Of a stretch of DNA of 64,000 nucleotides, positions 17,000-27,946 are shown in pieces. Position 1 is the stretch's first letter, and the number at the start of each line of letters is the position of its first letter. The stretch spans positions 1 through 64,000 of the forward strand of contig JAGWTU010000011.1 in the NCBI GenBank assembly GCA_028868825.1, written 5' to 3'. The DNA is from Burkholderiales bacterium. GTDB taxonomy: Bacteria; Pseudomonadota; Gammaproteobacteria; Burkholderiales; Burkholderiaceae_C. The notes below the pieces were generated by a model, which was not told the DNA's origin, did not search any database, and worked only from the letters and a program-made list of their open reading frames with translations. The position numbers and the translations under genes were made by a program.

Positions 17000-19900
17000 A
17001 TGCCCCAGACCGTGACCACGCGCATCGGCCGCTTGCGGCGGCGGGTCCACGACTGCAGCTGGGCGACGCCCTGGGGAACGACGCGGCCGCGCGAGCGCGA
17101 TCACCTCTACGGCCAGCTCTTCAACGCCGCGCCGACGGCGCTCGTGCTCGTCGATCCGTGCACGCGCCGCTATCGGCTGTTCAACGACGCCGTCTGCAAG
17201 GTGGCCGGCTACACGCGGGCCGAGTTCGCGCGATTGCGCATCGAAGACCTTGCCGACGCGCCGCTGGCGCTGATCGAGACCCGCTTGCGGCGCATCGTCA
17301 CCGAGGGCTCGCTGTCGTTCGAGATGACGCTGAAGTGCAAGGACGGGACGCGGCGCCACATGCTGGTGTCGATGCGTCGCGTCACGGTACGCGGTCGCGT
17401 CTACGTCACCGGGGCCTGGCTCGATGTCACGGCCGGCAGTGCCGCCGCGCGCGAGGCCGGACGCATCGGCGACTCGCCGCTCGAGATCGAGAGCCAGGCC
17501 CAGCTCGAGCAGGCCAACCGGCTGCTGGCCGAGCAGGCGCTGGCGCTGCAGGCGGCGCATGGCGAGTTGAAGGCGGTGTTCGACACCGCGGGCCTGGGCA
17601 TCGCGCTCGTCAGCCGGCATGTCTTCGTGCGCGTCAACCGCGCCTTCGAACGCATCCTCGGCTGGGACCCGGGCGAGATCGTCGGGCGCAGCACGCGCGA
17701 GCTCTTCCTCACCGACGAGGACTACATCGCCGCGACGAAGGTCGCGGCGCTGGCGCCGGGCGATGGGCAGGTGCGCGGAGAGCCGCAGCTGGCGACCAAG
17801 GACGGGCGTCTGATCTGGTGCCGGGGTTCGCTGGCGCGCTTCGAGGGCCGCGAGGGCCAGGACATGCTGCTCATGGTGCTCGAGGACGTCAGTGACGAGC
17901 ATGCCGCGGCCGATGCGCTGCGCGTCGCCAAGGAGGCGGCCGATACCGCCAACCGCGCCAAGAGCGCCTTCCTCGCCAACATGAGCCACGAGATCCGCAC
18001 ACCGATGAACGCCATCATCGGCCTCACGCACCAGCTCAAGCGCGATGCCCCGGGCGACTACGACAAGCGCCAGCTCGACAAGATCGCCGGCGCCGCCATG
18101 CACCTGCTGACGCTTCTCAACGACATCCTCGACTTCTCGAAGATCGAGGCCGGCAAGCTCGAACTCGATCCGATCGACTTCGCGGTCGAGCGCGTCGTCG
18201 CCAACGTCTTCGCGCTCGCCGCGCAGCGCGCCGAGGCGCAGGGGCTGGAGATGGTCGCCGACATCGCCGGCGTGCCGCCGACCCTGCACGGCGACGCCGT
18301 GCGGCTGGGCCAGGTGCTGCTGAATTTCGTCAGCAACGCCGTCAAGTTCACGGCGCAGGGCAGCGTGACGCTGGTGGGCCGCGTCGCCGACCGCGGCGCC
18401 GCCGGCGGGCCGCTGCGCGTGCGCTTCGAAGTGCGCGATACCGGCATCGGGATCGCCCGCGATCAGCTGGGCCAGGTCTTCGAGGCCTTCAACCAGGGCG
18501 ATGTCTCGACCACGCGCACGCATGGCGGCAGCGGGCTCGGGCTGGCGATCTGCCGCCGATTGGCCGGGCTGATGGGCGGCGCGGTCGGTGTCGACAGCGT
18601 CGCGGGCCAGGGCAGCTGTTTCTGGTTCGAGGCGCCTTTCGGCGTCGCCGCCGTCGCGCCGCCGCCGCGCCCGGCCGTGCTGCCACCGGGCACGCGCGCG
18701 CTCGTCGTCGACGACGCGCCGGCCGCGCGGCGGCTGCTGGCCGAACTGCTGGTCCGCCAGGGCGCGCGGGCGGATGCCGTGGCCACCGGCGAGGAGGCGC
18801 TGGCGCGACTCGTCGCCGCCGACGCCGACGGCGATCCCTACCGGCTCGTGTTCTGCGATTGGGAGATGCCGGGGCTGGCCGGCACCGAGATCGGCCAGCG
18901 CGTGCGGCATCTGGGGCTGCAGGTACCGCCGCGTTGCGTCCTGCTGGGCGGCAGCAGCGGCTTCACGCGCGAGGAGATCGAGTCGGGCGGCTACGCCGCC
19001 TTCATCGCCAAGCCGGTGATGCCGGCGCTGCTGTGCGACACGCTCGAACGCGTGCTCGGCGCCGCACCGCAGGACGGCGGCGCCGACGAGCCGGCGACCC
19101 TGGGCTTCGCGCCCGGCAAGCGGCTGCTGCTGGCCGAGGACAACGCCCTCAACCAGGAGGTGGCGATGAACCTGCTGCAGGACCTGGGTTTCAGCGTCGA
19201 CCTCGCCGAGGACGGGCTACAGGCGCTCGAGAGCGCGCGCAGCCAGCGCTACGACCTGATCCTGATGGATCTGCAGATGCCGCGCATGGACGGGCTCGAG
19301 GCGACGCGCCGCATCCGCGAGTTGCCGCGCATGGAGCGCGTGCCGATCCTGGCGATGACGGCGAACGCCTTCGCCGACGACCGTGCCGCGGCGCTGGCGG
19401 CGGGGATGAACGACCATGTCGTCAAACCCGTCGACCCCGATGCGCTGGTGGCGACGCTGGCGCGCTGGCTGCCCGACGCCGAGCGCGCCGTGCGCACGCC
19501 GACGCCGCCCGCCGTCGATGCCGGGCTCGACGAACTGCAGCGCCGCTTCGCCGAGGTCGCCGGGCTGCGCCTCGAAGGCGGGCTGCAGTCGCTGGGCGGT
19601 GATGGCGCGCGGTTGCGCTCGATGCTGCGCCGCTTCGACGTCGACCATGGCCGCGATGCCGAGCTGGCGCGCGAGGAGATCGAACGCGGCGACCACCCGG
19701 CGGCGCTGCGGCGCCTGCATACGCTGGGCGGTGTGGCGGCGATGCTCGGTCTGATCGACGTCCAGTTGCAGGCGCTGCGTTCGGAACAGGCGCTGCGCGG
19801 GCTGCAGCGCGACGGTGCGGCGCCGGCCTCGGTGCGGCTCGAGCCGCTGGCCGAGGTCCTGGCGAACTGTGGCGTGGTGATGCGCAGCCTGGGGCCCGAG

Positions 19901-20146
19901 ATCGAGGCGGACATCGCACCGGCACCGGAGGTGGATCGCGACGAGCTGCGCGCCCGGGTCGGCGAACTGCTGGACCTGCTGCGCAGCGACAACCTCGAGG
20001 CGGTCGACTGCCATGCACGCTTGCGGCCGGCGCTGGGCATGCTCGGCGACGCTGTCGCGCAGCGCTTGGAGCGCCGCATCGGCGAGTTCGATTTCGACGG
20101 CGCGGCGCGCGAACTCGAAGCCTGGCTCGCGACGGTCGTGGCCTGA
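17000..20146 (+). CDS. Hybrid sensor histidine kinase: PAS-PAS-HisKA-HATPase-REC-REC-Hpt
   Basis: 1048 residues with no membrane segment, so probably cytoplasmic. Two PAS domains occupy roughly residues 36-160 and 190-310. The kinase core has phospho-His330 in MSHEIRTPMN, an N-box NFVSNAVKF, DTGIGI and GSGLGLAI. Two receivers follow. The first has the acceptor Asp620 (FCDWEMPG) and starts ALVVDDAP. The second has Asp757 (LMDLQMPRMDG) and starts LLLAEDNALN. A C-terminal Hpt domain has His907 in LHTLGGVAAMLG. This is a complete phosphorelay chain of the BarA/unorthodox type, which would hand phosphate to a separate response regulator not encoded nearby. The first receiver has a shortened K-loop region (FIAKPV) but keeps the key residues. 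ATG 17000 lies 215 bp after the exonuclease fusion gene; that spacer holds two inverted repeats. Confidence 0.92.
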   Translation: MPQTVTTRIGRLRRRVHDCSWATPWGTTRPRERDHLYGQLFNAAPTALVLVDPCTRRYRLFNDAVCKVAGYTRAEFARLRIEDLADAPLALIETRLRRIVTEGSLSFEMTLKCKDGTRRHMLVSMRRVTVRGRVYVTGAWLDVTAGSAAAREAGRIGDSPLEIESQAQLEQANRLLAEQALALQAAHGELKAVFDTAGLGIALVSRHVFVRVNRAFERILGWDPGEIVGRSTRELFLTDEDYIAATKVAALAPGDGQVRGEPQLATKDGRLIWCRGSLARFEGREGQDMLLMVLEDVSDEHAAADALRVAKEAADTANRAKSAFLANMSHEIRTPMNAIIGLTHQLKRDAPGDYDKRQLDKIAGAAMHLLTLLNDILDFSKIEAGKLELDPIDFAVERVVANVFALAAQRAEAQGLEMVADIAGVPPTLHGDAVRLGQVLLNFVSNAVKFTAQGSVTLVGRVADRGAAGGPLRVRFEVRDTGIGIARDQLGQVFEAFNQGDVSTTRTHGGSGLGLAICRRLAGLMGGAVGVDSVAGQGSCFWFEAPFGVAAVAPPPRPAVLPPGTRALVVDDAPAARRLLAELLVRQGARADAVATGEEALARLVAADADGDPYRLVFCDWEMPGLAGTEIGQRVRHLGLQVPPRCVLLGGSSGFTREEIESGGYAAFIAKPVMPALLCDTLERVLGAAPQDGGADEPATLGFAPGKRLLLAEDNALNQEVAMNLLQDLGFSVDLAEDGLQALESARSQRYDLILMDLQMPRMDGLEATRRIRELPRMERVPILAMTANAFADDRAAALAAGMNDHVVKPVDPDALVATLARWLPDAERAVRTPTPPAVDAGLDELQRRFAEVAGLRLEGGLQSLGGDGARLRSMLRRFDVDHGRDAELAREEIERGDHPAALRRLHTLGGVAAMLGLIDVQLQALRSEQALRGLQRDGAAPASVRLEPLAEVLANCGVVMRSLGPEIEADIAPAPEVDRDELRARVGELLDLLRSDNLEAVDCHARLRPALGMLGDAVAQRLERRIGEFDFDGAARELEAWLATVVA

Positions 20147-20238
20147 GCCCGCGGCCGGCCCAATTCCGACCATCCCACGTCCTGCGCGGGCTTGCCTCAT
20201 ACTTGCGCCCATCGAATTCTCAGCAAGGATGAGCCGCC

Positions 20239-20556
20239 ATGAGCGACGTGAAACAGCGCATCGATGAACTGGTCAAGGGCAACCGCGTGGTGCTCTTCAT
20301 GAAGGGCACCGCCCAGTTCCCGCAATGCGGCTTCTCGGGCCGCGCGGTGCAGGTGATCAAGGCCTGCGGCGTCGGCGACCTGAAGACCTTCAACGTGCTC
20401 GACGACGCCGAGGTGCGCCAGGGCATCAAGGAATACGCCGACTGGCCGACGATCCCGCAGCTCTACGTCAACGGCGAATTCGTCGGCGGCTCCGACATCA
20501 TGATGGAGATGTACGAGTCGGGCGAGCTGCAGCAGCTGCTCGGCGCCAAGGTCTGA
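20239..20556 (+). CDS. grxD: Monothiol glutaredoxin Grx4
   Basis: 105 residues, the usual length. The active site is the monothiol CGFS motif ([11 protein letters not shown]). It is preceded by the conserved LFMKGT lysine for glutathione binding and followed by [19 protein letters not shown], with the TIP cis-proline and the GGSD glutathione site. Grx4 proteins bind a glutathione-ligated [2Fe-2S] cluster with BolA partners and deliver Fe-S clusters. AAGGATGAGCC precedes ATG 20239 and includes an AAGGA ribosome site. In many betaproteobacteria grxD closes the hemA-prfA-prmC-grxD operon. Here that operon lies at 48-51 kb and grxD is separate. The transglycosylase gene converges with it, 16 bp away. 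Confidence 0.95.
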   Translation: MSDVKQRIDELVKGNRVVLFMKGTAQFPQCGFSGRAVQVIKACGVGDLKTFNVLDDAEVRQGIKEYADWPTIPQLYVNGEFVGGSDIMMEMYESGELQQLLGAKV

Positions 20557-20572
20557 CCCGGACCGGATCCGT

Positions 20573-21184
20573 TCAGGCCAGCGTGCGCAGGTCCCAGGTC
20601 CTGCGCACCGCGAACACCGCGCTCGGGTATTCGTTGCGGCCGCGGCTGCCGTTGTAGCGGCCCAGTGCCAGCGCCATGTCGCCGCGCTCGAGCTCGAGGT
20701 AGTGGCGCAGGATGGTGCAGCCGAAGCGCAGGTTGACCTGCAGCCGGAACAGCGCGAGCACGTCGCCATTGCCGATCTGCTTGACCCAGAACGGCATCAC
20801 CTGCATGTAGCCGCGCGCGCCGGCGCTGCTGATCGCGAACTTGCGGAAACCGCTCTCGACCTGGATCAGCCCGAGCACGAGCGCGGTCTCGAGCCCGGCG
20901 CGGTGGCTCTCGTACCAGACGGCTTCGAGGAACTCGAGCCGGGTGCGCGGCTCGGGGATGCGTTTCTTCAGGCGGTCGCTGGCGTTGCCGAGCCAGCGCA
21001 GGTAGGCCAGCCGGTCCTCGATGCGCTCGAAACGCGGACGCGGCGGCGCGTCGTCGGCGACCGCGGCGGCCAGCGCCGTGCGCACGGCGTCGGCCAGCTG
21101 CTCCTCGACCTGCGCGCCGGCCCTCGCCCAGCGCGGCAGCAGCAGCGCCAGCGGCGCGGCGAGGAGCGCGCGGCGCGCCTTCAT
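20573..21184 (-). CDS. Lytic transglycosylase, SLT domain
   Basis: 203 residues. The N-terminus is a signal peptide (RRALLAAPLALLLPRWARAGA), so the product is periplasmic. The catalytic domain in residues of about 100-200 has the soluble lytic transglycosylase pattern: LGLIQVESGFRKFAIS with the catalytic Glu, GARGYMQVMPFW, then NLRFGCTILRHYLE and ALGRYNGSRG. These enzymes cut the MurNAc-GlcNAc bond of peptidoglycan and form 1,6-anhydro ends. The ATG at 21184 shares its A with the proS TGA; a GTG one codon upstream is possible. The gene is thus coupled to proS. It is small for the family, consistent with a stand-alone SLT domain. Confidence 0.88.
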   Translation of the reverse strand: MKARRALLAAPLALLLPRWARAGAQVEEQLADAVRTALAAAVADDAPPRPRFERIEDRLAYLRWLGNASDRLKKRIPEPRTRLEFLEAVWYESHRAGLETALVLGLIQVESGFRKFAISSAGARGYMQVMPFWVKQIGNGDVLALFRLQVNLRFGCTILRHYLELERGDMALALGRYNGSRGRNEYPSAVFAVRRTWDLRTLA

Positions 21185-22929
21185 CACGACGCCAGGCGCG
21201 CCTTCACCAGCGCCACGGCATCGGCCTGTGCGACGACCGTCGCCTGCGCATCGCGCCGGCCCTGGATCTCGAGCGTGCCGGCCTTGAGACCGCGATCGGA
21301 CAGCACGACGCGCAGCGGCACGCCGATCAGCTCCCAGTCGGCGAACATCGCGCCCGGGCGCTCGCCGCGGTCGTCGAGCACGACGTCGATGCCGGCGGCG
21401 GCGAGTTCGTCGTGCAGCCGATCGGCAGCGGCCTGGACCTCGGCGCTGCGGTCGTAGCCGATCGGGCAGACGACGACGCTGAACGGCGCCATCGACACCG
21501 GCCAGACGATGCCGCGCTCGTCGTTGTTCTGTTCGATCGCCGCGCCCAGCAGCCGCGTCACGCCGATGCCGTAGCAGCCCATCACGAAGGGCTGGGGCTT
21601 GCCGGTCTCGTCGAGGAAGTTGGCCTTCATCGCGTCGCTGTACTTGGTGCCGAGCAGGAACACATGGCCGACCTCGATGCCGCGCTGGATCGCGAGCACG
21701 CCGCGGCCGTCGGGCGAGGGGTCGCCGGCGACGACATTGCGGATGTCGGCGACGAGGTCGGGTTCGGGCAGGTCACGACCCCAGTTGGCGCCGGTGTAGT
21801 GGTAGTCGGCCTCGTTGGCGCCGCAGACGAAGTCGGCCATCTGCGCGACCGTGCGGTCGGCGACGACGGTCACCGGCTCGCGCATGCCGATCGGACCCAG
21901 ATAGCCCGGCTTGCAACCGAAATGGCTGTCGATCTCGGCCGCCGTCGCGAAGCGGAAGCCGCCCTTCAGGCCCTCGACCTTGCCGGCCTTGATCTCGTTG
22001 AGGTCGTGGTCGCCGCGCACGAGCAGCAGCCAGACCTTCGTGCGCACGATGTCGCCCGACTCGGCCTTCTCGTCGGTGGCCAGCACGAGCGACTTCACCG
22101 TGCGCTGCAGCGGCAGCCCGAGCAGCGCCGCGACATCGGCGCAGGTTGCCTTGCCCGGCGTCGGCGCCTTGACGAGCGGCTGCGCGGGCGCGGCGCGCGG
22201 CGCCGCCGGCGCCAGCGCCTCGGCGAGCTCGATGTTGGCGGCGTAGTCGCTGTCCGGGCAGTAGACGATCGCGTCCTCGCCGGTGTCGGCGATGACCTGA
22301 AACTCCTGCGAGACATCGCCGCCGATGGCGCCGGTGTCGGCGGCGACGGCGCGGTACTGCAGGCCCATGCGGTCGAAGATCGCCCGGTAGGCGACGATCA
22401 TCGCCTCGTAGCTGCGGCGGCCGGCATCGAAGTCGCGGTCGAAGGAATAGGCGTCCTTCATCGTGAATTCGCGGCCGCGCATGACGCCGAAGCGCGGCCG
22501 GCGCTCGTCGCGGAACTTGGTCTGGATGTGATAGAAATTGCGCGGCAGTTGCTTGTAGCTGCGCAGTTCCTGGCGCGCGATGTCGGTGATGACCTCTTCG
22601 CTCGTCGGCTGGATCACGAAATCGCGGTCGTGGCGGTCCTTCACGCGCAGCAGCTCGGGGCCGTAGGCCTGGAAGCGCCCCGACTCCTGCCACAGCTCGG
22701 CAGGCTGGACGACCGGCATCAGCAGCTCGACGGCGCCGGCGCGGTTCATTTCCTCGCGGATGATGGCTTCGACCTTGCGGATCACGCGCAGCCCCAGCGG
22801 CATGTAGTTGTAGATCCCGGCACCGAGGCGCTTGATGAGACCGGCGCGCATCATCAGCCGATGGCTGGTGATCTCGGCGTCGGCGGGAGCTTCCTTGAGC
22901 GTCGATATAAAGGTAGCTGAGGCTTTCAT
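21184..22929 (-). CDS. proS: Prolyl-tRNA synthetase
   Basis: 581 residues, the bacterial-type class II enzyme. It charges tRNA-Pro with proline. Class II motif 2 ([25 protein letters not shown]) and the start [25 protein letters not shown] are plain. Residues of about 225-395 hold the YbaK-like editing insertion ([28 protein letters not shown]) that removes mischarged alanine. The C-terminal anticodon-binding domain ends the protein. ATG 22929 begins [15 protein letters not shown], the normal start; the frame runs on to 23022 without a better signal. It shares a stop/start with the transglycosylase gene and is divergent from rppH across 146 bp. Its leader contains a 9-bp inverted repeat at 22985-23007. 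Confidence 0.96.
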   Translation of the reverse strand: MKASATFISTLKEAPADAEITSHRLMMRAGLIKRLGAGIYNYMPLGLRVIRKVEAIIREEMNRAGAVELLMPVVQPAELWQESGRFQAYGPELLRVKDRHDRDFVIQPTSEEVITDIARQELRSYKQLPRNFYHIQTKFRDERRPRFGVMRGREFTMKDAYSFDRDFDAGRRSYEAMIVAYRAIFDRMGLQYRAVAADTGAIGGDVSQEFQVIADTGEDAIVYCPDSDYAANIELAEALAPAAPRAAPAQPLVKAPTPGKATCADVAALLGLPLQRTVKSLVLATDEKAESGDIVRTKVWLLLVRGDHDLNEIKAGKVEGLKGGFRFATAAEIDSHFGCKPGYLGPIGMREPVTVVADRTVAQMADFVCGANEADYHYTGANWGRDLPEPDLVADIRNVVAGDPSPDGRGVLAIQRGIEVGHVFLLGTKYSDAMKANFLDETGKPQPFVMGCYGIGVTRLLGAAIEQNNDERGIVWPVSMAPFSVVVCPIGYDRSAEVQAAADRLHDELAAAGIDVVLDDRGERPGAMFADWELIGVPLRVVLSDRGLKAGTLEIQGRRDAQATVVAQADAVALVKARLAS

Positions 22930-22984
22930 GCGGGGTTCCACACCTCGAGCCGGGCGAACGCGCCGCCCGGAAGCCCCGGGGGGA

Positions 22985-23007
22985 AACCCGGATCCGGCAT
23001 CCGGGTT
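22985..23007 (-). repeat. Inverted repeat in the proS leader
   Basis: A perfect 9-bp inverted repeat, AACCCGGAT and ATCCGGGTT around a 5-base centre. It starts 56 bp upstream of the proS ATG in the region shared with the divergent rppH gene. It would form a stable hairpin in the proS leader RNA. No U-run follows, so it is not a simple terminator. A regulatory role is possible but unproved. Confidence 0.4.
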
Positions 23008-23075
23008 AGCGAGGGTTCGCACTCACGGCAGCGCCGGTGCAATAATGAAAACAGTCACAAAATCGGGGTTTGATT

Positions 23076-23663
23076 ATGCTCGACCGGGAAGGCTTCAGGC
23101 CCAACGTCGGCATCATCCTGCTCAACTCGCGCAATCAGGTCTTCTGGGGAAAGCGGCTGCGGACCCATTCCTGGCAGTTTCCGCAGGGCGGCATCAAGCA
23201 CGGCGAGTCGCCCGAGCAGGCGATGTTCCGCGAATTGCACGAAGAAGTCGGGCTGTTGCCCGAACATGTACAGATCGTCGCGCGCACGCGCGACTGGATG
23301 CGCTACGAGGTGCCCGACCACTTCATCCGCAAGGATGCGCGCGGCCATTACCGCGGCCAGAAGCAGATCTGGTTCCTGCTGCGCCTGGTCGGCCGCGACA
23401 GCGACATGAACCTGCGCGCCACCGACCACCCGGAGTTCGACGCCTGGCGCTGGAACGAGTACTGGGTGCCGCTGGAGCTGGTGATCGAGTTCAAGCGCCA
23501 GGTCTACGAGATGGCGCTGACTGAGCTCGCGCGCTTCCTGCCGCGCGTCCACCATCACAACCGCTACCTGCGCGCCGGCCTGCGTGTGCAGCGCCACGAC
23601 GACGAGGCGCCGACGCTGTCCGACCCGTTCGACCTGCCGGCTCCGACGCCGGCGCCGGAGTGA
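23076..23663 (+). CDS. rppH: RNA pyrophosphohydrolase RppH
   Basis: 195 residues, somewhat longer than E. coli RppH (176) because of a Pro-rich tail. It removes pyrophosphate from 5'-triphosphate mRNA ends and so starts 5'-end-dependent decay. The typical beginning [15 protein letters not shown] is followed by a full Nudix box running from GGIKHGES to REUxEEVGL (residues of about 38-60), with the catalytic REL-HEE glutamates. SWQFPQGG before it is characteristic of RppH. ATG 23076 is chosen over an in-frame TTG at 23070. A GGGGT stretch at 23064-23068 can serve as ribosome site. An AATAAT at 23041-23046 is a possible -10 box. The 3' end lies 7 bp from the convergent proB stop. Confidence 0.94.
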   Translation: MLDREGFRPNVGIILLNSRNQVFWGKRLRTHSWQFPQGGIKHGESPEQAMFRELHEEVGLLPEHVQIVARTRDWMRYEVPDHFIRKDARGHYRGQKQIWFLLRLVGRDSDMNLRATDHPEFDAWRWNEYWVPLELVIEFKRQVYEMALTELARFLPRVHHHNRYLRAGLRVQRHDDEAPTLSDPFDLPAPTPAPE

Positions 23664-23670
23664 GATCGGC

Positions 23671-26177
<2,507 letters not shown>

Positions 26178-26189
26178 GTCTGTTGCCCC

Positions 26190-26501
26190 TTAGCCGTTGA
26201 TCGAGCTGATCTGCAGCTCGGTGTAGGTCTGGCGGTGACCGCCGTGCTTCTGGTAATGCTTGCGACGGCGCATCTTGAAGATGCGGACCTTGTCGTGCTT
26301 GCCTTGTGCGACCACGGTGGCACTGACCGTCGCGCCCGCGACCCAGGGAGAACCGACCTTCAGATCCGCACCGCTGCCGACGGCGAGCACCTGATCGATC
26401 ACGACTTCCTGGCCCACGTCCGCAGCTATCTGTTCTACCTTGATCTTTTCGCCGGCAGCAACCTTGTATTGCTTGCCACCGGTTTTTATGACCGCGTACA
26501 T
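26190..26501 (-). CDS. rplU: 50S ribosomal protein L21
   Basis: 103 residues, standard length. The protein begins [20 protein letters not shown], and its C-terminal signature [21 protein letters not shown] carries the basic RNA-binding segment. It binds 23S rRNA. It is first in the rplU-rpmA-obgE-proB operon. An extended -10 promoter lies about 85 bp upstream on this strand (26583-26591). The leader between holds a GC-rich hairpin. Confidence 0.97.
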   Translation of the reverse strand: MYAVIKTGGKQYKVAAGEKIKVEQIAADVGQEVVIDQVLAVGSGADLKVGSPWVAGATVSATVVAQGKHDKVRIFKMRRRKHYQKHGGHRQTYTELQISSING

Positions 26502-26541
26502 GTGTGACCTCTACTGAAAGCTCTTGAAGTTCCCGGCGCCG

Positions 26542-26568
26542 GGCGCCCTGAAAGGGTGCCTGTTTTTT
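26542..26568 (+). terminator. Hairpin with T-run in the rplU-ispB intergenic region
   Basis: GGCGCCCT and AGGGTGCC (one G-T pair) enclose GAA and are followed by TGTTTTTT on the plus strand. By form it is a plus-strand terminator, but no plus-strand gene ends just before it. On the minus strand it is part of the rplU leader RNA. It may stop antisense transcripts into the ispB promoter, or be a leader structure for L21. The role is open. Confidence 0.4.
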
Positions 26569-26582
26569 GCGCAGAGCCTTTG

Positions 26583-26591
26583 AGTATAGCA
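26583..26591 (-). promoter_or_regulatory. Extended -10 promoter for rplU-rpmA-obgE-proB
   Basis: On the minus strand the sequence reads TGCTATACT, an extended -10 element (TG-n-TATACT). It lies 82-90 bp upstream of the rplU ATG, in an AT-rich patch of otherwise GC-rich DNA. No good TTGACA box is 16-18 bp upstream, which the extended -10 can make up for. Transcription would start near 26576. Confidence 0.5.
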
Positions 26592-26644
26592 TGATCGGCT
26601 CATTTCGCTGGAGGTATGGGCTGGCGCTCCCCATACTTCCTATA

Positions 26645-27655
26645 ATGGTCCCATCACCCGCCGTTGCGCCCGTGCTCGAAACCCCAGCCCACCTTGCCGC
26701 CGAAGCGGATCCCACCGACGCGGCGATGCTCGAGGTCGATGCCGTCATTCGGGCGCGTCTGGCGTCGCGCGTCGCGCTGATCGACCAGATCGGGCGCTAC
26801 ATCGTCGGCGCCGGCGGCAAGCGCATCCGGCCGCGTCTCGTGCTGCTGTTCGCCGAGGCGCTGGGTTTCGACGGTCCCGAGCGCTACGAGCTCGCGGCGA
26901 CCGTCGAGTTCATCCATACGGCGACGCTGCTGCACGACGACGTTGTCGACGAGTCGGCACTGCGCCGCGGCCGCCCGACGGCCAACGCGATCTTTGGCAA
27001 CGCCGCCAGCGTGCTGGTGGGCGATTTCCTCTATTCGCGCGCCTTCCAGATGATGGTCTCGGTGAACCGGCTGCGCGTGCTCGAGGTGCTGGCCGACGCG
27101 ACCAACGTCATCGCCGAGGGCGAGGTGCTGCAGCTGATGAACATGCACGACCCCGACCTCGAAGTCGCGGACTACCTGCAGGTCATCCGCTACAAGACGG
27201 CCAAGCTGTTCGAGGCCAGCGCGCGCCTGGGTGCCGTGCTCGCCGGTGCGCCGCGCGCGCTCGAGGAGAGCTGCGCCGATTTCGGGCGCTCGCTGGGCAC
27301 CGCGTTCCAGCTGGTCGACGACCTGCTCGACTACGACGGCCACAGCGACGAACTCGGCAAGAACGTCGGCGACGACCTGCGCGAGGGCAAGCCGACGCTG
27401 CCGCTGCTCGTGGCGATGGAGCGCGGCAGCGAGGACGAGCGTGCGCTGATCCGCCACGCGATCGAGCATGGCGAGCTGCAGAAGCTGCCGGAGATTCTCG
27501 CGATCGTGCGCCGCACGGGGGCGCTGGACGCGACGCGGGCGGCGGCGCAGACCGAGGCCGACAAGGCGCGCACGCTGCTCGATGCGCTGCCGCCGTCGAG
27601 AGCCCGAAATGCTCTGCTAGAATTATGCGTTCGGTCGATCCACCGGTCTTTCTGA
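26645..27655 (+). CDS. ispB: Polyprenyl (octaprenyl) diphosphate synthase
   Basis: 336 residues. It builds the long isoprenoid chain of ubiquinone from IPP and FPP. The first aspartate motif is LLHDDVVDES (DDxxD) and the second is LVDDLLDYDG. GGKRIRPRLVLLFAE and the middle TAKLFEASARLGAV match IspB. It is divergent from rplU. The frame opens at 26567. The best ATG is 26645, but it overlaps a perfect TATAAT (26641-26646). If that is the promoter -10 box, translation must start further in, perhaps at GTG 26672 or ATG 26726, which aligns better with E. coli IspB length. The exact start is therefore open. The 3' end runs up to the tRNA-Pro gene, and an extended -10-like TGCTAGAAT at 27615-27623 inside it may drive the tRNA. 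Confidence 0.92.
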   Translation: MVPSPAVAPVLETPAHLAAEADPTDAAMLEVDAVIRARLASRVALIDQIGRYIVGAGGKRIRPRLVLLFAEALGFDGPERYELAATVEFIHTATLLHDDVVDESALRRGRPTANAIFGNAASVLVGDFLYSRAFQMMVSVNRLRVLEVLADATNVIAEGEVLQLMNMHDPDLEVADYLQVIRYKTAKLFEASARLGAVLAGAPRALEESCADFGRSLGTAFQLVDDLLDYDGHSDELGKNVGDDLREGKPTLPLLVAMERGSEDERALIRHAIEHGELQKLPEILAIVRRTGALDATRAAAQTEADKARTLLDALPPSRARNALLELCVRSIHRSF

Positions 27656-27711
27656 GACTGGCACGAGTCGGCCGAATTCGTCTGTGACGGCGGTTCCCGC
27701 CGTCGCGGCAT

Positions 27712-27788
27712 CGGGGTGTAGCTTAGCCTGGTAGAGCGCTACGTTCGGGACGTAGAGGCCGGAGGTTCGAATCCTCTCACCCCGACCA
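27712..27788 (+). tRNA. tRNA-Pro (CGG)
   Basis: A 77-base cloverleaf. The acceptor stem is CGGGGTG/CACCCCG, and CCA is encoded in the DNA (ACCA at 27785-27788). The D-arm is GCTTAGCCTGGTAGAGC. The anticodon stem is CTACG/CGTAG with the loop TTCGGGA, which gives anticodon CGG reading CCG (proline). The T-arm is GGAGGTTCGAATCCTCT. It lies 56 bp after ispB and 158 bp before pilB. Confidence 0.97.
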
Positions 27789-27946
27789 GGCATCGCCTTC
27801 AAGTCCGTAGCCCGCGGCTGCTCGGCAGTCCGCCAGGCGCTGCGGCACGGCCATTTCTGGCCCGTCGCGGCCGGTCTGTTCGTCGTTTACACCGGCGCGA
27901 CGATCGGCGATGATCGCCGCGCCATGCCCATGACCCAATCCACCCG

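Noticed and set aside
16817..18910. Open frame of 697 codons on the minus strand
   Set aside because: Antisense to the hybrid kinase gene, shadow composition.
21412..22920. Open frame of 502 codons on the plus strand
   Set aside because: Antisense to proS, which is certain by its motifs.
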